A stretch of DNA of 36,730 nt, from the NCBI GenBank assembly GCA_934196125.1, contig CAKPVT010000018.1, positions 1 to 36,730 on the forward strand, read 5' to 3'. The notes beneath the pieces are model-generated. The model did not search any database, was not told the DNA's origin, and saw only the letters and a list, made by a program, of their open reading frames with translations. A program made the translations under genes and the position numbers. This DNA is from an uncultured Streptococcus sp. (GTDB lineage: Bacteria; Bacillota; Bacilli; Lactobacillales; Streptococcaceae). Positions 1 to 7,495 of the stretch are shown one piece after another. Position 1 is the first letter of the stretch. Each line of letters opens with the position of its first letter.

Positions 1-52
1 AAGGACTTAGTCCTGTGCAATACAGAACTAAATCCTTTCACTAATATTTTTT
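1..52 (+). terminator. Hairpin with T-tract inside the IS end
   Basis: A 16-bp stem (1-16 with 22-37, two positions that pair only as G-U or mismatch) around a 5-nt loop, followed after a short gap by a T6 tract at 47-52. It probably ends the transposase transcript of the IS to the left and would also block read-through into the lipoprotein gene at 79. Confidence 0.55.
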
Positions 53-76
53 GTCCAACTTTTTGGGGTCAGTACA
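1..76 (+). mobile_element. Right end of an IS3-family (IS150-group) insertion sequence
   Basis: Positions 50-76 read, on the minus strand, TGTACTGACCCCAAAAAG followed by TTGGACA, which is what I know as the IS150-group terminal inverted repeat. The transposase would be read on the plus strand and lies left of the window. The IS tip is at about 76, 2 nt before the ATG at 79. No target duplication can be checked because the other end is outside the window. Confidence 0.65.
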
Positions 77-78
77 TT

Positions 79-1260
79 ATGAAAAAAGCTTGTTTTATTT
101 TTTCTTGTTTATTACTAGTAGGCTGTCATCAGGAATCAAATAATACTAAAACAACGCAAAGTAGTGAAAGAATACAAACTTCTAGCAGTAGTAATATATC
201 ATCACAAGAAGAGAGTAAAGATTATAGTGAATGGTACCTAAATTATAAGTATTATTATGTTCAATCTAATACCTCATCATTAATGTTTGGCGGATTATCA
301 TTGAATAATGATGGAACAGTAATCTTATATAAATCTGGCGCTGAACTAATGGCTTATAATCAAGGAAATCCTTTGGAAGGAAAGTACACAATCGAAGAGT
401 ATGAAGAACCAGATTCTATCCAAACCTATATCACTTCGGGAAATATGACTGTAAATGGTGAAGAACCAAGCCGAACAGAAGTTATGCCGAGTATTAAGAT
501 TGTAATTAATATTTCTTCTGAAGACATTCAGCGAGTTAATGGTACAGTTGAATTTTCAGAAGATCAAACGACAGAGGTATTATATGGCTATACCAATGAT
601 GAAGGAAATAAAGTATTGACAACAGGAGAAGGAAATCAGTCAGCAATACAGGTTTATTTTCACGGAAAACCTAATAAAACAGAATATGTTGTTAATGTAG
701 ATGAGGTAAATCTACGTTCAAAACCAAGCTTAAATTCCGATATTATTGATTCAAGACGAAAGGGTGATATTATCCAAGTATCTGATTACGTTAATGGTGA
801 TAAGTATAATGATATTTCAAGTTGGTGGGAAGTATCTGTTGATGGAAAAATATGTTATGTTTGGTCGGATGCGCTACAAATAAAATCAGCATATGATTAT
901 GAACAACAATCTGTAAATGATATTGATTTATCTGCAATCAGTAAAGGTGATTATGAATCGTTAGTGGGAACATGGGTTAATGGTAGAGGTGATACTCTTG
1001 TCATTCAAGCAGATGGATCTGTTGTCAGTACAGTAAGTGGAAGGACGGGCGAAGAAAGTTTGGGAGGTGCTTTTAGATATGAAAGTGATGGTGTTCCTTA
1101 TATTGGAATGAGTAATGGCTATATGGGAGGTTTAATAGCATTACTTAAGATTGGTTTTAAAACAGCAGGTGATAATTCAGATACTTCTAAACCACGAATT
1201 GTACCAACTCAAAATGGTGTATATAATTTACCAGCTGATGCCTACTATTATCGTCAATAG
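79..1260 (+). CDS. Lipoprotein with an SH3-like domain and a DUF6287-type C-terminus
   Basis: 393 residues. A signal peptide ends in the lipobox LVGC with Cys16, so it is predicted to be anchored on the outer face of the membrane. Residues about 20-45 form a Ser/Thr/Gln/Glu-rich linker. Residues about 205-268 look like a bacterial SH3 domain (VNLRSKPS ... WWEVSVDGKICYVW). The last 110 residues, from DYESLVGTWVNGRGDTL to the end ADAYYYRQ, match the tail of the next gene and resemble DUF6287 of streptococcal lipoproteins. The function is unknown; cell-wall binding is an inference from the SH3 fold. The IS3-family end stops 2 nt before the ATG, so the native promoter and Shine-Dalgarno have been replaced; only GGGG at 65-68 could act as a ribosome site. 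The reading frame is intact. Confidence 0.85.
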   Translation: MKKACFIFSCLLLVGCHQESNNTKTTQSSERIQTSSSSNISSQEESKDYSEWYLNYKYYYVQSNTSSLMFGGLSLNNDGTVILYKSGAELMAYNQGNPLEGKYTIEEYEEPDSIQTYITSGNMTVNGEEPSRTEVMPSIKIVINISSEDIQRVNGTVEFSEDQTTEVLYGYTNDEGNKVLTTGEGNQSAIQVYFHGKPNKTEYVVNVDEVNLRSKPSLNSDIIDSRRKGDIIQVSDYVNGDKYNDISSWWEVSVDGKICYVWSDALQIKSAYDYEQQSVNDIDLSAISKGDYESLVGTWVNGRGDTLVIQADGSVVSTVSGRTGEESLGGAFRYESDGVPYIGMSNGYMGGLIALLKIGFKTAGDNSDTSKPRIVPTQNGVYNLPADAYYYRQ

Positions 1261-1289
1261 TATAATTAATTAAGGAGAAAAATTTTAGA

Positions 1290-2261
1290 ATGAAAAAGAT
1301 AGCTTTACTAGGAATGATGGGATTATCGATATTGTTTGGTTGCTCTAAAAAAGATAGTAATCAAGCGGCGACTGGCAGTTGGTATACTAGTTCAAATGAA
1401 AGTAGTAGCTCGACTTCTAGTTCATCACAAACTGAAATTAATGAGAAAACGACGAGTGATAATAGTATTTATGATATCGTTTTAGAAAAACTTAGAAATG
1501 ATACAAGTGATACTCCAGCGACGCATTACGCTTATTATGATATCGATGGGAATGGTCAGGATGAACTATTTTCTGGACGGTACTGGGAGTCTACGGGAAC
1601 AGTTGAATTTGCGGCTCTTTATTATGATAATAACGGAGTTGCTGATTATTTAGCACAAAGTTATGTTGCGTCAGCTGGTGGTTATCGAGAAGCTGCAAAT
1701 ATCTATACAGATGGAACGGTTATTACAGCTAAGTGGATGTCAACAGGAACTCAAATGGAAGATACCCAGTATCAATTAAGAAGAGATAATAGTGGTGTTG
1801 ATGTAATAAAAAATGCTAATGTACCTATTGGGAGAGATGTAGAGTTGTCGGATTACTTTGACATCAAGGGGAAAAAAGAGTTTGATTTTAGTATTTTGGA
1901 TTGGCGACCTTTGGCATCAGAACAGACTTCTTCAGGTGATTTAAATATTGACCAGATACTTAATGGAGATTATACATCATTAGCTGGAACATGGAAAAAT
2001 GGTAGAGGGCAAACTTTTGAATTTAGTGATGAAGGAATGCTTGAAGGAATGAATATTAGTTCGCCACGAGAAAGTTCTTATGGAACAGTTATCTTAGCAT
2101 GTGGTGCAGCTAATGGTGCACCCGGTGGATTTGCTATTGAAGTTTACCCTATTGGTGTCAAAAATCCCAAAGGAGATCATTCGGATTCTTCCCAACCAAG
2201 GTTGATTGCTGGGCAACAATTTATTGACTTTCCTGCAGAAGCATATTATTATAGAGAATAA
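1290..2261 (+). CDS. Lipoprotein, paralogue of the preceding gene in its C-terminal domain
   Basis: 323 residues with a signal peptide ending in LFGC (Cys18) and then a Ser/Thr-rich linker to about residue 55. The middle (about 60-205) has no SH3 domain; the segment YYDIDGNGQDELF resembles an EF-hand-like or FG-GAP-like acidic loop. The C-terminal domain (about 222-323, NGDYTSLAGTWKNGRGQTFEF to AEAYYYRE) is clearly related to that of the upstream gene and is probably DUF6287. A good Shine-Dalgarno (AAGGAG) lies upstream, and the gene starts 29 nt after its neighbour, so they are probably one transcript. The exact role is unknown. Confidence 0.85.
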   Translation: MKKIALLGMMGLSILFGCSKKDSNQAATGSWYTSSNESSSSTSSSSQTEINEKTTSDNSIYDIVLEKLRNDTSDTPATHYAYYDIDGNGQDELFSGRYWESTGTVEFAALYYDNNGVADYLAQSYVASAGGYREAANIYTDGTVITAKWMSTGTQMEDTQYQLRRDNSGVDVIKNANVPIGRDVELSDYFDIKGKKEFDFSILDWRPLASEQTSSGDLNIDQILNGDYTSLAGTWKNGRGQTFEFSDEGMLEGMNISSPRESSYGTVILACGAANGAPGGFAIEVYPIGVKNPKGDHSDSSQPRLIAGQQFIDFPAEAYYYRE

Positions 2262-2267
2262 CATAAC

Positions 2268-2310
2268 AAAAGCAAACGAATCATTGGTTTGATTGGTTTG
2301 CTTTTTATTT
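2268..2310. terminator. Bidirectional terminator between lipoprotein gene and yaaA
   Basis: AGCAAAC-GAATCA pairs with TGATT-GGTTTGCT with one mismatch. It is flanked by an A-run on the left and TTTTT on the right, so it can end both the plus-strand lipoprotein transcript and the minus-strand yaaA transcript. Confidence 0.8.
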
Positions 2311-2318
2311 TTGGAATG

Positions 2319-3050
2319 TTATTCTTGCTCACGGATAAAGGTGAGGGTTTGGTCTTGGGATAATTCTGGTGAGAATCGGAAGCCGTCAAAAGTTAGTGAT
2401 TTTATCTGCTCGATGGTTTCAATTTGCTTTTCAGCCATTAGTGAGACCAAACGACCACGTCCTTTTTTAGAAATGGTTGAATGAACTTTTGGCTTTCCGT
2501 TTCTATTTTCCATAAAGACAATTTTAACCATGCGTTTGCGGATATTTGGAGAGAAAACTTGCTCAAATTCGGATGACAGTAATGAAATGATGAGTTCGTC
2601 ATCTTGGGCTTCTTCGTCGTATTGTTGTCTCCAAAATTGTTTTAATGATGTGTTGTCAATCCTGAGATTTCCTTGAAAATCAAGGCGATGTGGTGCGATT
2701 AACGTCATGGGACTGATTAAACCGTATAAGGCAGTAGCGATACGAAGGTGGTTATCAAGATAATGTCGCTCCGCTTCGGTTACCTGAGTTCGTTTCATAT
2801 ACCGATACATGAGACCGTCATATAATAGCCATGCGGGATAGGTTTTGGCTTGTTTATCCGCTAGACGTTGCCAACGTGTCCATTCTTGGTCAGCTTTACT
2901 TGAATTGATTTTGTAGAAATTAGCCAAACTTTCGATGGAGTATTTTTGTAAGGCTTTGAGCACTGCTTGGCTCTTGGCAGATAATGGTTGGCTTGGAAAA
3001 GCATCTTGATTGGTATGTAATTCTTTGGCGTTAGGAATTAATATTTTCAT
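2319..3050 (-). CDS. yaaA: YaaA family peroxide-stress / DNA-binding protein (DUF328, UPF0246)
   Basis: 243 residues, the usual family length. It opens with MKILIPNAKEL and has the family features FYKINSSKADQEWTRW, YDGLMYRYM, YGLISPMTLIAPHRLDF and near the end SKKGRGRLVSLMA. Family knowledge: YaaA in E. coli limits free iron and DNA damage under peroxide stress; that role here is an inference. It stands alone on the minus strand, diverging from the YiiX-like gene. The start is supported by the promoter geometry: an extended -10 ends 6 nt before this ATG and there is no Shine-Dalgarno, so translation is probably leaderless. Confidence 0.92.
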   Translation of the reverse strand: MKILIPNAKELHTNQDAFPSQPLSAKSQAVLKALQKYSIESLANFYKINSSKADQEWTRWQRLADKQAKTYPAWLLYDGLMYRYMKRTQVTEAERHYLDNHLRIATALYGLISPMTLIAPHRLDFQGNLRIDNTSLKQFWRQQYDEEAQDDELIISLLSSEFEQVFSPNIRKRMVKIVFMENRNGKPKVHSTISKKGRGRLVSLMAEKQIETIEQIKSLTFDGFRFSPELSQDQTLTFIREQE

Positions 3051-3056
3051 ACTGGC

Positions 3057-3086
3057 ATTATAGCATAGACCTCAAAAATTCTTCAA
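3057..3086 (-). promoter_or_regulatory. yaaA promoter, extended -10 abutting the start codon
   Basis: On the minus strand TGCTATAAT (hexamer at 3062-3057) is followed by six bases (gccagt) and then the ATG at 3050. A weak -35, TTGAAG at 3086-3081, gives 18-bp spacing. The expected transcription start coincides with the A of the ATG. Confidence 0.65.
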
Positions 3087-3144
3087 AGATAAAAACTTAT
3101 TAAAAAGTGAAGCTTATCTTCTTATAGCAGTCGTTCTTGTTTTT

Positions 3145-3153
3145 TGTTACAAT
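3145..3153 (+). promoter_or_regulatory. Extended -10 promoter of the YiiX-like gene
   Basis: TGTTACAAT (TG at 3145, hexamer 3148-3153) is followed by six bases (aaagct) and the ATG at 3160. I see no convincing -35 and no Shine-Dalgarno. This is the same geometry as yaaA on the other strand. Confidence 0.6.
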
Positions 3154-3159
3154 AAAGCT

Positions 3160-3675
3160 ATGAATATTCAAGAATTGCGAGCTGGCGATTTGCTTTTTAT
3201 GTACGGAATTTCCGATATGTCGCAAGCTATCCAGAAAGCAACTGGACAATATAGCCACGTTGCTATTTATTTTGATTCGATGATTTATCATGCGACCAAG
3301 GATAAAGGTGTCATTAAACAGCAGTTAAGGGAATTTTTGAAAACGAAGCAGCATAGGATTTTTGTTTACCGTTATCCTAGGATTAAGGCTGAGCAGGTTC
3401 AGGCAGCGGCGGAGCATTTGCTGAGCAGACCTTACAATCACAGTTTCTATCCAGATAATGGTTCTTATTATTGCTCACAATATATTGCGGATATTTTGCC
3501 GATTTTTGAAACGATTCCCATGCAGTTTGGTGATGATAAGCATACGATTTCTGAGTTTTGGCAGCAATATTATGATGAGCTTGGAGTGGCTGTTCCGCTA
3601 AATCAATCTGGGACTAACCCTAGTCAATTGGCCCAGTCCGAGCATTTGCAGTATTTAGGAGAATTACATGATTAA
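3160..3675 (+). CDS. YiiX/YebB-like NlpC/P60-family cysteine hydrolase
   Basis: 171 residues, no signal peptide. The fold signature is LRAGDLLFMYG near residue 6, the His in YSHVAIYFD near residue 34 and the Cys in YYCSQYIADIL near residue 107. In permuted papain-like NlpC/P60 enzymes the His and Cys form the catalytic pair. Members cut amide or peptide bonds; the substrate here is unknown. It overlaps the next gene by 8 bp, so the two are translationally linked. The ATG lacks a Shine-Dalgarno and lies 6 nt after an extended -10, which suggests a leaderless message. Confidence 0.82.
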   Translation: MNIQELRAGDLLFMYGISDMSQAIQKATGQYSHVAIYFDSMIYHATKDKGVIKQQLREFLKTKQHRIFVYRYPRIKAEQVQAAAEHLLSRPYNHSFYPDNGSYYCSQYIADILPIFETIPMQFGDDKHTISEFWQQYYDELGVAVPLNQSGTNPSQLAQSEHLQYLGELHD

Positions 3676-4324
3676 CATTTTTAATCCAGATAAATTAACC
3701 AGACAAGCTTTTTTTCAAGACTTGATTAATTTTCTTTATCAAACAGATGATGTGACCTTACGCCAAATCAAGGCAAACTTTCCAGAAGTTCCCAAAATTG
3801 ACCGTTTGATTGAGGAATACGTGCAAGCAGGCTACATTATTCGTGACAATAAACGCTATACGATTGGTTTTGACTTGCTTGATAGCCTAGAAAATGTTAG
3901 TTTAGACAGTCAACTTTTTGTAGATGACCAAAGTGCTATCTATGAGGATTTGATGGCTCTGACTTTTGAAACACGTTTGACAAATGAGGCTAATGATTTG
4001 GTGCTTGTTGAAAAAACAAGTATCGCTCGTAGTGAGTTAACCTTGTCAAATTATTTCTTCAAATTAGCAGATAATTTACCAATGTCTAAAGCGCAAGCAC
4101 CTTTGTATGACTTGCTTGGAGACGTCAATCCACAATACGCTTTGAAATATATGACAACATTTTTGTTAAAATTTGGTCGTAAGGACGAAGTTGCCCAAAA
4201 ACGCCCAGATATTTTTGTAGAAACGTTGGAAAAATTGGATTATATCCGAAAAAATGACCAAGGCAAGTACGAATTGAACATGCTTTTTGACAAAGAAAAC
4301 TTGATTTTTACCAGTAAAGCTTAA
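3668..4324 (+). CDS. DUF1803-type streptococcal protein
   Basis: 218 residues, soluble, no signal peptide. It opens MINIFNPDKLTRQAFFQDL. The first 70 residues look like a small helical winged-helix-type region (VTLRQIKANFPEVPKIDRLIEEYVQAGYI), and the rest is mostly helical. From memory this matches the Streptococcus-restricted DUF1803 family; the function is not known. It overlaps the upstream hydrolase gene by 8 bp and has its own Shine-Dalgarno (GGAG), so the two form an operon. It ends at a strong terminator that belongs to a repeat element. Confidence 0.75.
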   Translation: MINIFNPDKLTRQAFFQDLINFLYQTDDVTLRQIKANFPEVPKIDRLIEEYVQAGYIIRDNKRYTIGFDLLDSLENVSLDSQLFVDDQSAIYEDLMALTFETRLTNEANDLVLVEKTSIARSELTLSNYFFKLADNLPMSKAQAPLYDLLGDVNPQYALKYMTTFLLKFGRKDEVAQKRPDIFVETLEKLDYIRKNDQGKYELNMLFDKENLIFTSKA

Positions 4325-4350
4325 AAAAACAGTCCAGTGGACTGTTTTTT
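4325..4350 (+). terminator. Terminator supplied by the first repeat unit
   Basis: AACAGTCCA pairs with TGGACTGTT around a very short loop, flanked by an A-run and followed by T6. The stop codon of the upstream gene directly precedes it. Confidence 0.85.
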
Positions 4351-4440
4351 CACGAGCTTGAAAATAGAAAAGCAAGTTAAGTCCAGCGAACTGTTTTTTC
4401 ATGAGCCTGAAAACAAAAAAGCGAGTTAGGTCCATTGGAC
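4331..4440 (+). repeat. 49-bp tandem repeat with palindromic caps (two units plus a cap)
   Basis: AGTCCAGTGGAC at 4331, AGTCCAGCGAAC at 4380 and GGTCCATTGGAC at 4429 are spaced exactly 49 bp apart. The stretches between them match at most positions (TTTTTTCAYGAGCYTGAAAA, then an A-rich run and AGTTA). An inverted copy of the same unit lies at 11643-11707. Confidence 0.8.
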
Positions 4441-4443
4441 AAT

Positions 4444-5445
4444 TCACGTTGTTTTTATCATTAGATAAAGAAAATAAGGAGCTCCGATAACGGCAACGAC
4501 AAGTCCTGTTGGAATTCCTGTGCCAACTAAGCAAACACGTCCAATCGTATCGGCGATTAAAAAGATAATCATTCCGATGAGCAGACTAGACGGAAGGCTG
4601 ATGCGGTGGTCGCTTCCTAATAATTGGCGCGTGATGTGACCAGCAAGCAGACCGATAAATGTAATATTGCCCACAAGAACAACACTAAGCGCCGCCAAGG
4701 CAGTCGAGAGTATTAGTGTGTAGAGACGTTCTCGTTTTAGATTTAAACCTAAAGCGATAGCTGTTTCTTCGTTAAGGCTCATAATATTTAGTGCATAACT
4801 TTGACTGTAAGTTAGTAGCCAAGTGACTAATAGCAACGGTGCTAAAATCATCAATGTCTGCCAATTGCCACCACTTACTTTTCCGCTTAGCCATGAGACG
4901 ATATAATCCGTCTTACTCGTATCAAGGTTAGTAATGATTGAAATCATGATACCTGAAAGCAAGCTAGAAATCCCAACACCTGTAATGATAAGGCGTGTCG
5001 GACTAATCGGCTGATTTTTCTGACGTGAAACAAAATAAACAGTACAAATGGTCAGAATACCACCTAACATGGCTAAAAATGGCATAAGCGCAATCATCAT
5101 GGAATTGGTAACATCCAAAAGCCCAACTATAATCGCAATCACGAGCCCAGCTCCTGCATTTATTCCTAAAATACCTGAATCGGCTAAGGGATTTTTAGTG
5201 AGTGTTTGAAGCAACACACCTGACATGGCAAGCGAACCACCACCGAGCATACAAGCCAAAATGCGTGGCAGTCTGATTTGCGTGACAATGAAAGACATGG
5301 TCGCATCTGATTTTCCTAAAAAGACCTTGCAAACCTCTAGAAGTGAGGAATTAGCATATCCTAGAGATGAGGATAGCAGGAAAATAAGACATAACAGAAA
5401 AATGAGAACACTGAAATGACAAGCTACTTTCTTTCCAGATGTCAT
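4444..5445 (-). CDS. fhuG: FecCD-family permease of a ferric siderophore ABC transporter
   Basis: 333 residues and very hydrophobic, about nine or ten membrane segments. FecCD features are seen: LRLPRIL-type N-terminal motif (IRLPRILACMLGG), GILGINAGAGL, and the coupling-helix Gly in NITFIGLLAGHITRQLLG. I place the start at the ATG 5445-5443, not at the longer frame's first ATG (5481), because AAAGGGGG lies just upstream and this start overlaps the stop of the preceding permease gene as ATGA. It is last in the minus-strand operon fhuC-fhuD-fhuB-fhuG, the order I know from group B Streptococcus hydroxamate uptake. Substrate specificity (hydroxamate, heme or another chelate) cannot be read from the sequence. 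Confidence 0.9.
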   Translation of the reverse strand: MTSGKKVACHFSVLIFLLCLIFLLSSSLGYANSSLLEVCKVFLGKSDATMSFIVTQIRLPRILACMLGGGSLAMSGVLLQTLTKNPLADSGILGINAGAGLVIAIIVGLLDVTNSMMIALMPFLAMLGGILTICTVYFVSRQKNQPISPTRLIITGVGISSLLSGIMISIITNLDTSKTDYIVSWLSGKVSGGNWQTLMILAPLLLVTWLLTYSQSYALNIMSLNEETAIALGLNLKRERLYTLILSTALAALSVVLVGNITFIGLLAGHITRQLLGSDHRISLPSSLLIGMIIFLIADTIGRVCLVGTGIPTGLVVAVIGAPYFLYLMIKTT

Positions 5446-6464
5446 AAATTTTCCCCCTTTCGCACCAACCACAGAAAGCATGGTAAGCCAACAATACTAA
5501 CAACCGCACTAATTGGCGTTTCTGCTGGCGGATTGATTGTACGGCAAATCAAATCGACCCAAAGCATAAAAGTGCTCCCAGCAAATGCTGTTAAAGGAAG
5601 GATAATCCGATAATCTTTCGCCACAAACATTTTGATAAAATGAGGAATGATAAGCCCGACAAATGCAATGCTGCCAACAAGAGCCACGGCGGCAGCCGAT
5701 AAGATAACCACAATAGCAAGGAAAGTCATGGTCATGGCAAAAGTTCGTTGCCCCAGAGCCTTAGCAACTGTTTCATCAAGACTTAGAATGGTTAATTGAC
5801 GCGCAAAAAGCTGCGCTAATAGCAAGCCAAGGATAATAAAAGGCGCAATAATTCCCAACATTTTCCAATTTATTTGTGCTAAGCCACCAGATTGCCAACC
5901 GATAACTGCTTTTGACAAATCAAAATACAGCGTTATTGCCTGACCAAGTGATGAAAATAGGGTTGAAATCATAGCACCTGCTAAAATGAGTCGAAGTTGT
6001 TGGTATCCTTTTCGAGGATGATAAGCTATTCCAAATACTAAAATAGCAGCTAAAATCGCACCAAACAGACAAATGATTAAAATCAAACTGTAATGCATAC
6101 TACCAAAAATGGCATAACCTACAATCAAGGTTAAACCAGCGCCAGCATTAATGCCAAGCAAACCAGGGTCAGCAATAGGATTACGAGTAACGCCTTGAAT
6201 AATGCTACCAGCTTGTGCCATGGCAGCCCCAACTAAAATAGCAGCAATGGTTCTTGGAAGCCGCAAATCAAAAATCACATCTTGTAAGTTAGAATCAGTT
6301 AAAGGGTGTCTAAAAACACTCATTAATTGAGCATTAGAATAAGCTACCGCACCAAAGCGAAGGCTTAAATACCAACCAAGGATAAAAAGAAAACATAGGC
6401 TGAAAAAAAGAAGCCACGCTCTTAAACGTTTATTCTTTTGAAAAAGAAGGTACAGTTGTTTCAT
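5442..6464 (-). CDS. fhuB: FecCD-family permease of a ferric siderophore ABC transporter
   Basis: 340 residues with about nine or ten membrane segments. Conserved FecCD pieces are FDLRLPRTIAAILVGAAMAQAG, NPIADPGLLGINAGAG and GSIAFVGLIIPHFIKM, the last including the loop that contacts the ATPase. It forms the channel with the next gene product. Its Shine-Dalgarno is AAAGGG. It is separated from the binding-protein gene by 77 nt that hold a hairpin, and its stop overlaps the fhuG start by 4 nt. Confidence 0.9.
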   Translation of the reverse strand: MKQLYLLFQKNKRLRAWLLFFSLCFLFILGWYLSLRFGAVAYSNAQLMSVFRHPLTDSNLQDVIFDLRLPRTIAAILVGAAMAQAGSIIQGVTRNPIADPGLLGINAGAGLTLIVGYAIFGSMHYSLILIICLFGAILAAILVFGIAYHPRKGYQQLRLILAGAMISTLFSSLGQAITLYFDLSKAVIGWQSGGLAQINWKMLGIIAPFIILGLLLAQLFARQLTILSLDETVAKALGQRTFAMTMTFLAIVVILSAAAVALVGSIAFVGLIIPHFIKMFVAKDYRIILPLTAFAGSTFMLWVDLICRTINPPAETPISAVVSIVGLPCFLWLVRKGENL

Positions 6465-6486
6465 TGTCTTTCCCTTTCAGAGAAAT

Positions 6487-6530
6487 CAGCGAAAACTGCC
6501 TAGCGTATGGATTGCAGGCAGTTCTCAGCT
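6487..6530 (-). promoter_or_regulatory. Intercistronic hairpin between fhuD and fhuB
   Basis: AACTGCCT (6494-6501) pairs perfectly with AGGCAGTT (6516-6523); an outer CAGC/GCTG pair extends it. There is no T-tract after it on the minus strand, so it looks like an mRNA-stabilising or processing stem, not a terminator. It would leave more of the binding-protein message than of the permease message. Confidence 0.55.
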
Positions 6531-6541
6531 GGTAAGTGAGT

Positions 6542-7474
6542 TTAACTATTAGCTTGCTTGATTGCTGATACAAAAGCATCCAGCTGTTTATCAAGCGACA
6601 TTGGGTCTGAGAAGTAGAAGAGGCTTTCATCAACTTCTAAAACGTGATTATTTTTCACAGCAGAAATATTGTTCCAAACATCGCTTTCTTTTAGGGAAGC
6701 TGCCGCTTCTTTAGTGTCGTCACTAACATTAAGAACAACGTAGTCTCCGATATAATCTCCAAGAACTTCTTGTGAAATGCCAAACCAGCCAGCAGGGAAA
6801 ACTTCATCTTGGACTTTTTGTGGTGCAGCATAACCAAGCGAATCATAAATCAACTCACCACCACGTCCCCAGTTATTACCATAAAGGTAGATATCTTTGT
6901 CGTAAAAATCCATAACCGTAAGAGTCGTTGATGAATCAATGTATTGACACAGTTCTTCTTTAGCTTCAGCAGTTTTAGTTTCCCAGTTATCAAGCCATTC
7001 TTGTGCTTCATCTTCTTTATCAAAAACTTTTCCGAGATTAGTCATCATTTCCAAATAATCACTTTTACCGTATTCAATGACTAAAACAGGAGCAATTGCT
7101 TTCAAATCATCAAGATTTTCATCTGTTGAAAAAGCAATGATAAGGTCTGGTTTTTGGGCAGCAATAGCTTCGGTATCATCTGATGTTAATTGGACAGCGT
7201 CAGCTAATTGATCACCAAAAGTAGGGCTATTTTTTTCTAAATCAAGTGAATAACTTGAAACATTGACACCGAGTTCTAATAAATAACCTGTGTATGAGTA
7301 GGCAAAATTAATGACCTTTTGAGGATTTTTAGGAATATCTCCTTCATAAGAAAATCCAGTAATTTTAGGCATGCTAGATAACTCGGTATCATCTGAAGTC
7401 GATGATGTATTATGGCAAGCAACGAGTAAAAATGTTGCTAGAAAAGTCGTTAAAACGGCGAAAAACTTTTTCAT
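6542..7474 (-). CDS. fhuD: Ferric siderophore ABC transporter substrate-binding lipoprotein
   Basis: 310 residues. The signal peptide ends in LVAC (Cys20), giving a lipid-anchored receptor outside the cell. Class III (FhuD/BtuF-like) binding-protein features follow: PQKVINFAYSYTGYLLELGV near residue 50, a DLIIAFS segment near 110, and a long connecting helix around residues 140-160 (GKVFDKEDEAQEWLDNWETKTAEAKEEL). Glutamate and aspartate patches near the two lobes would dock to permease arginines, as known for the family. It lies 21 nt after fhuC. Heme or another iron chelate is a possible alternative ligand. Confidence 0.88.
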   Translation of the reverse strand: MKKFFAVLTTFLATFLLVACHNTSSTSDDTELSSMPKITGFSYEGDIPKNPQKVINFAYSYTGYLLELGVNVSSYSLDLEKNSPTFGDQLADAVQLTSDDTEAIAAQKPDLIIAFSTDENLDDLKAIAPVLVIEYGKSDYLEMMTNLGKVFDKEDEAQEWLDNWETKTAEAKEELCQYIDSSTTLTVMDFYDKDIYLYGNNWGRGGELIYDSLGYAAPQKVQDEVFPAGWFGISQEVLGDYIGDYVVLNVSDDTKEAAASLKESDVWNNISAVKNNHVLEVDESLFYFSDPMSLDKQLDAFVSAIKQANS

Positions 7475-7495
7475 GTCTATTCTCCTAATAAAAAT

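Noticed and set aside
4325..4440. Possible small CRISPR array (caps spaced 49 bp)
   Set aside because: The parts between caps are similar to each other, not unique spacers; only three caps are present and no cas genes lie nearby. It is a tandem repeat with terminator caps.
4166..4534. 122-codon minus-strand open frame
   Set aside because: It is antisense to the end of the DUF1803 gene and crosses the repeat; its peptide repeats itself because of the repeat. No ribosome site.
5446..5481. Longer N-terminus for fhuG
   Set aside because: The ATG at 5445 has AAAGGGGG upstream and a 4-nt overlap with the previous stop; the longer form has no ribosome site.
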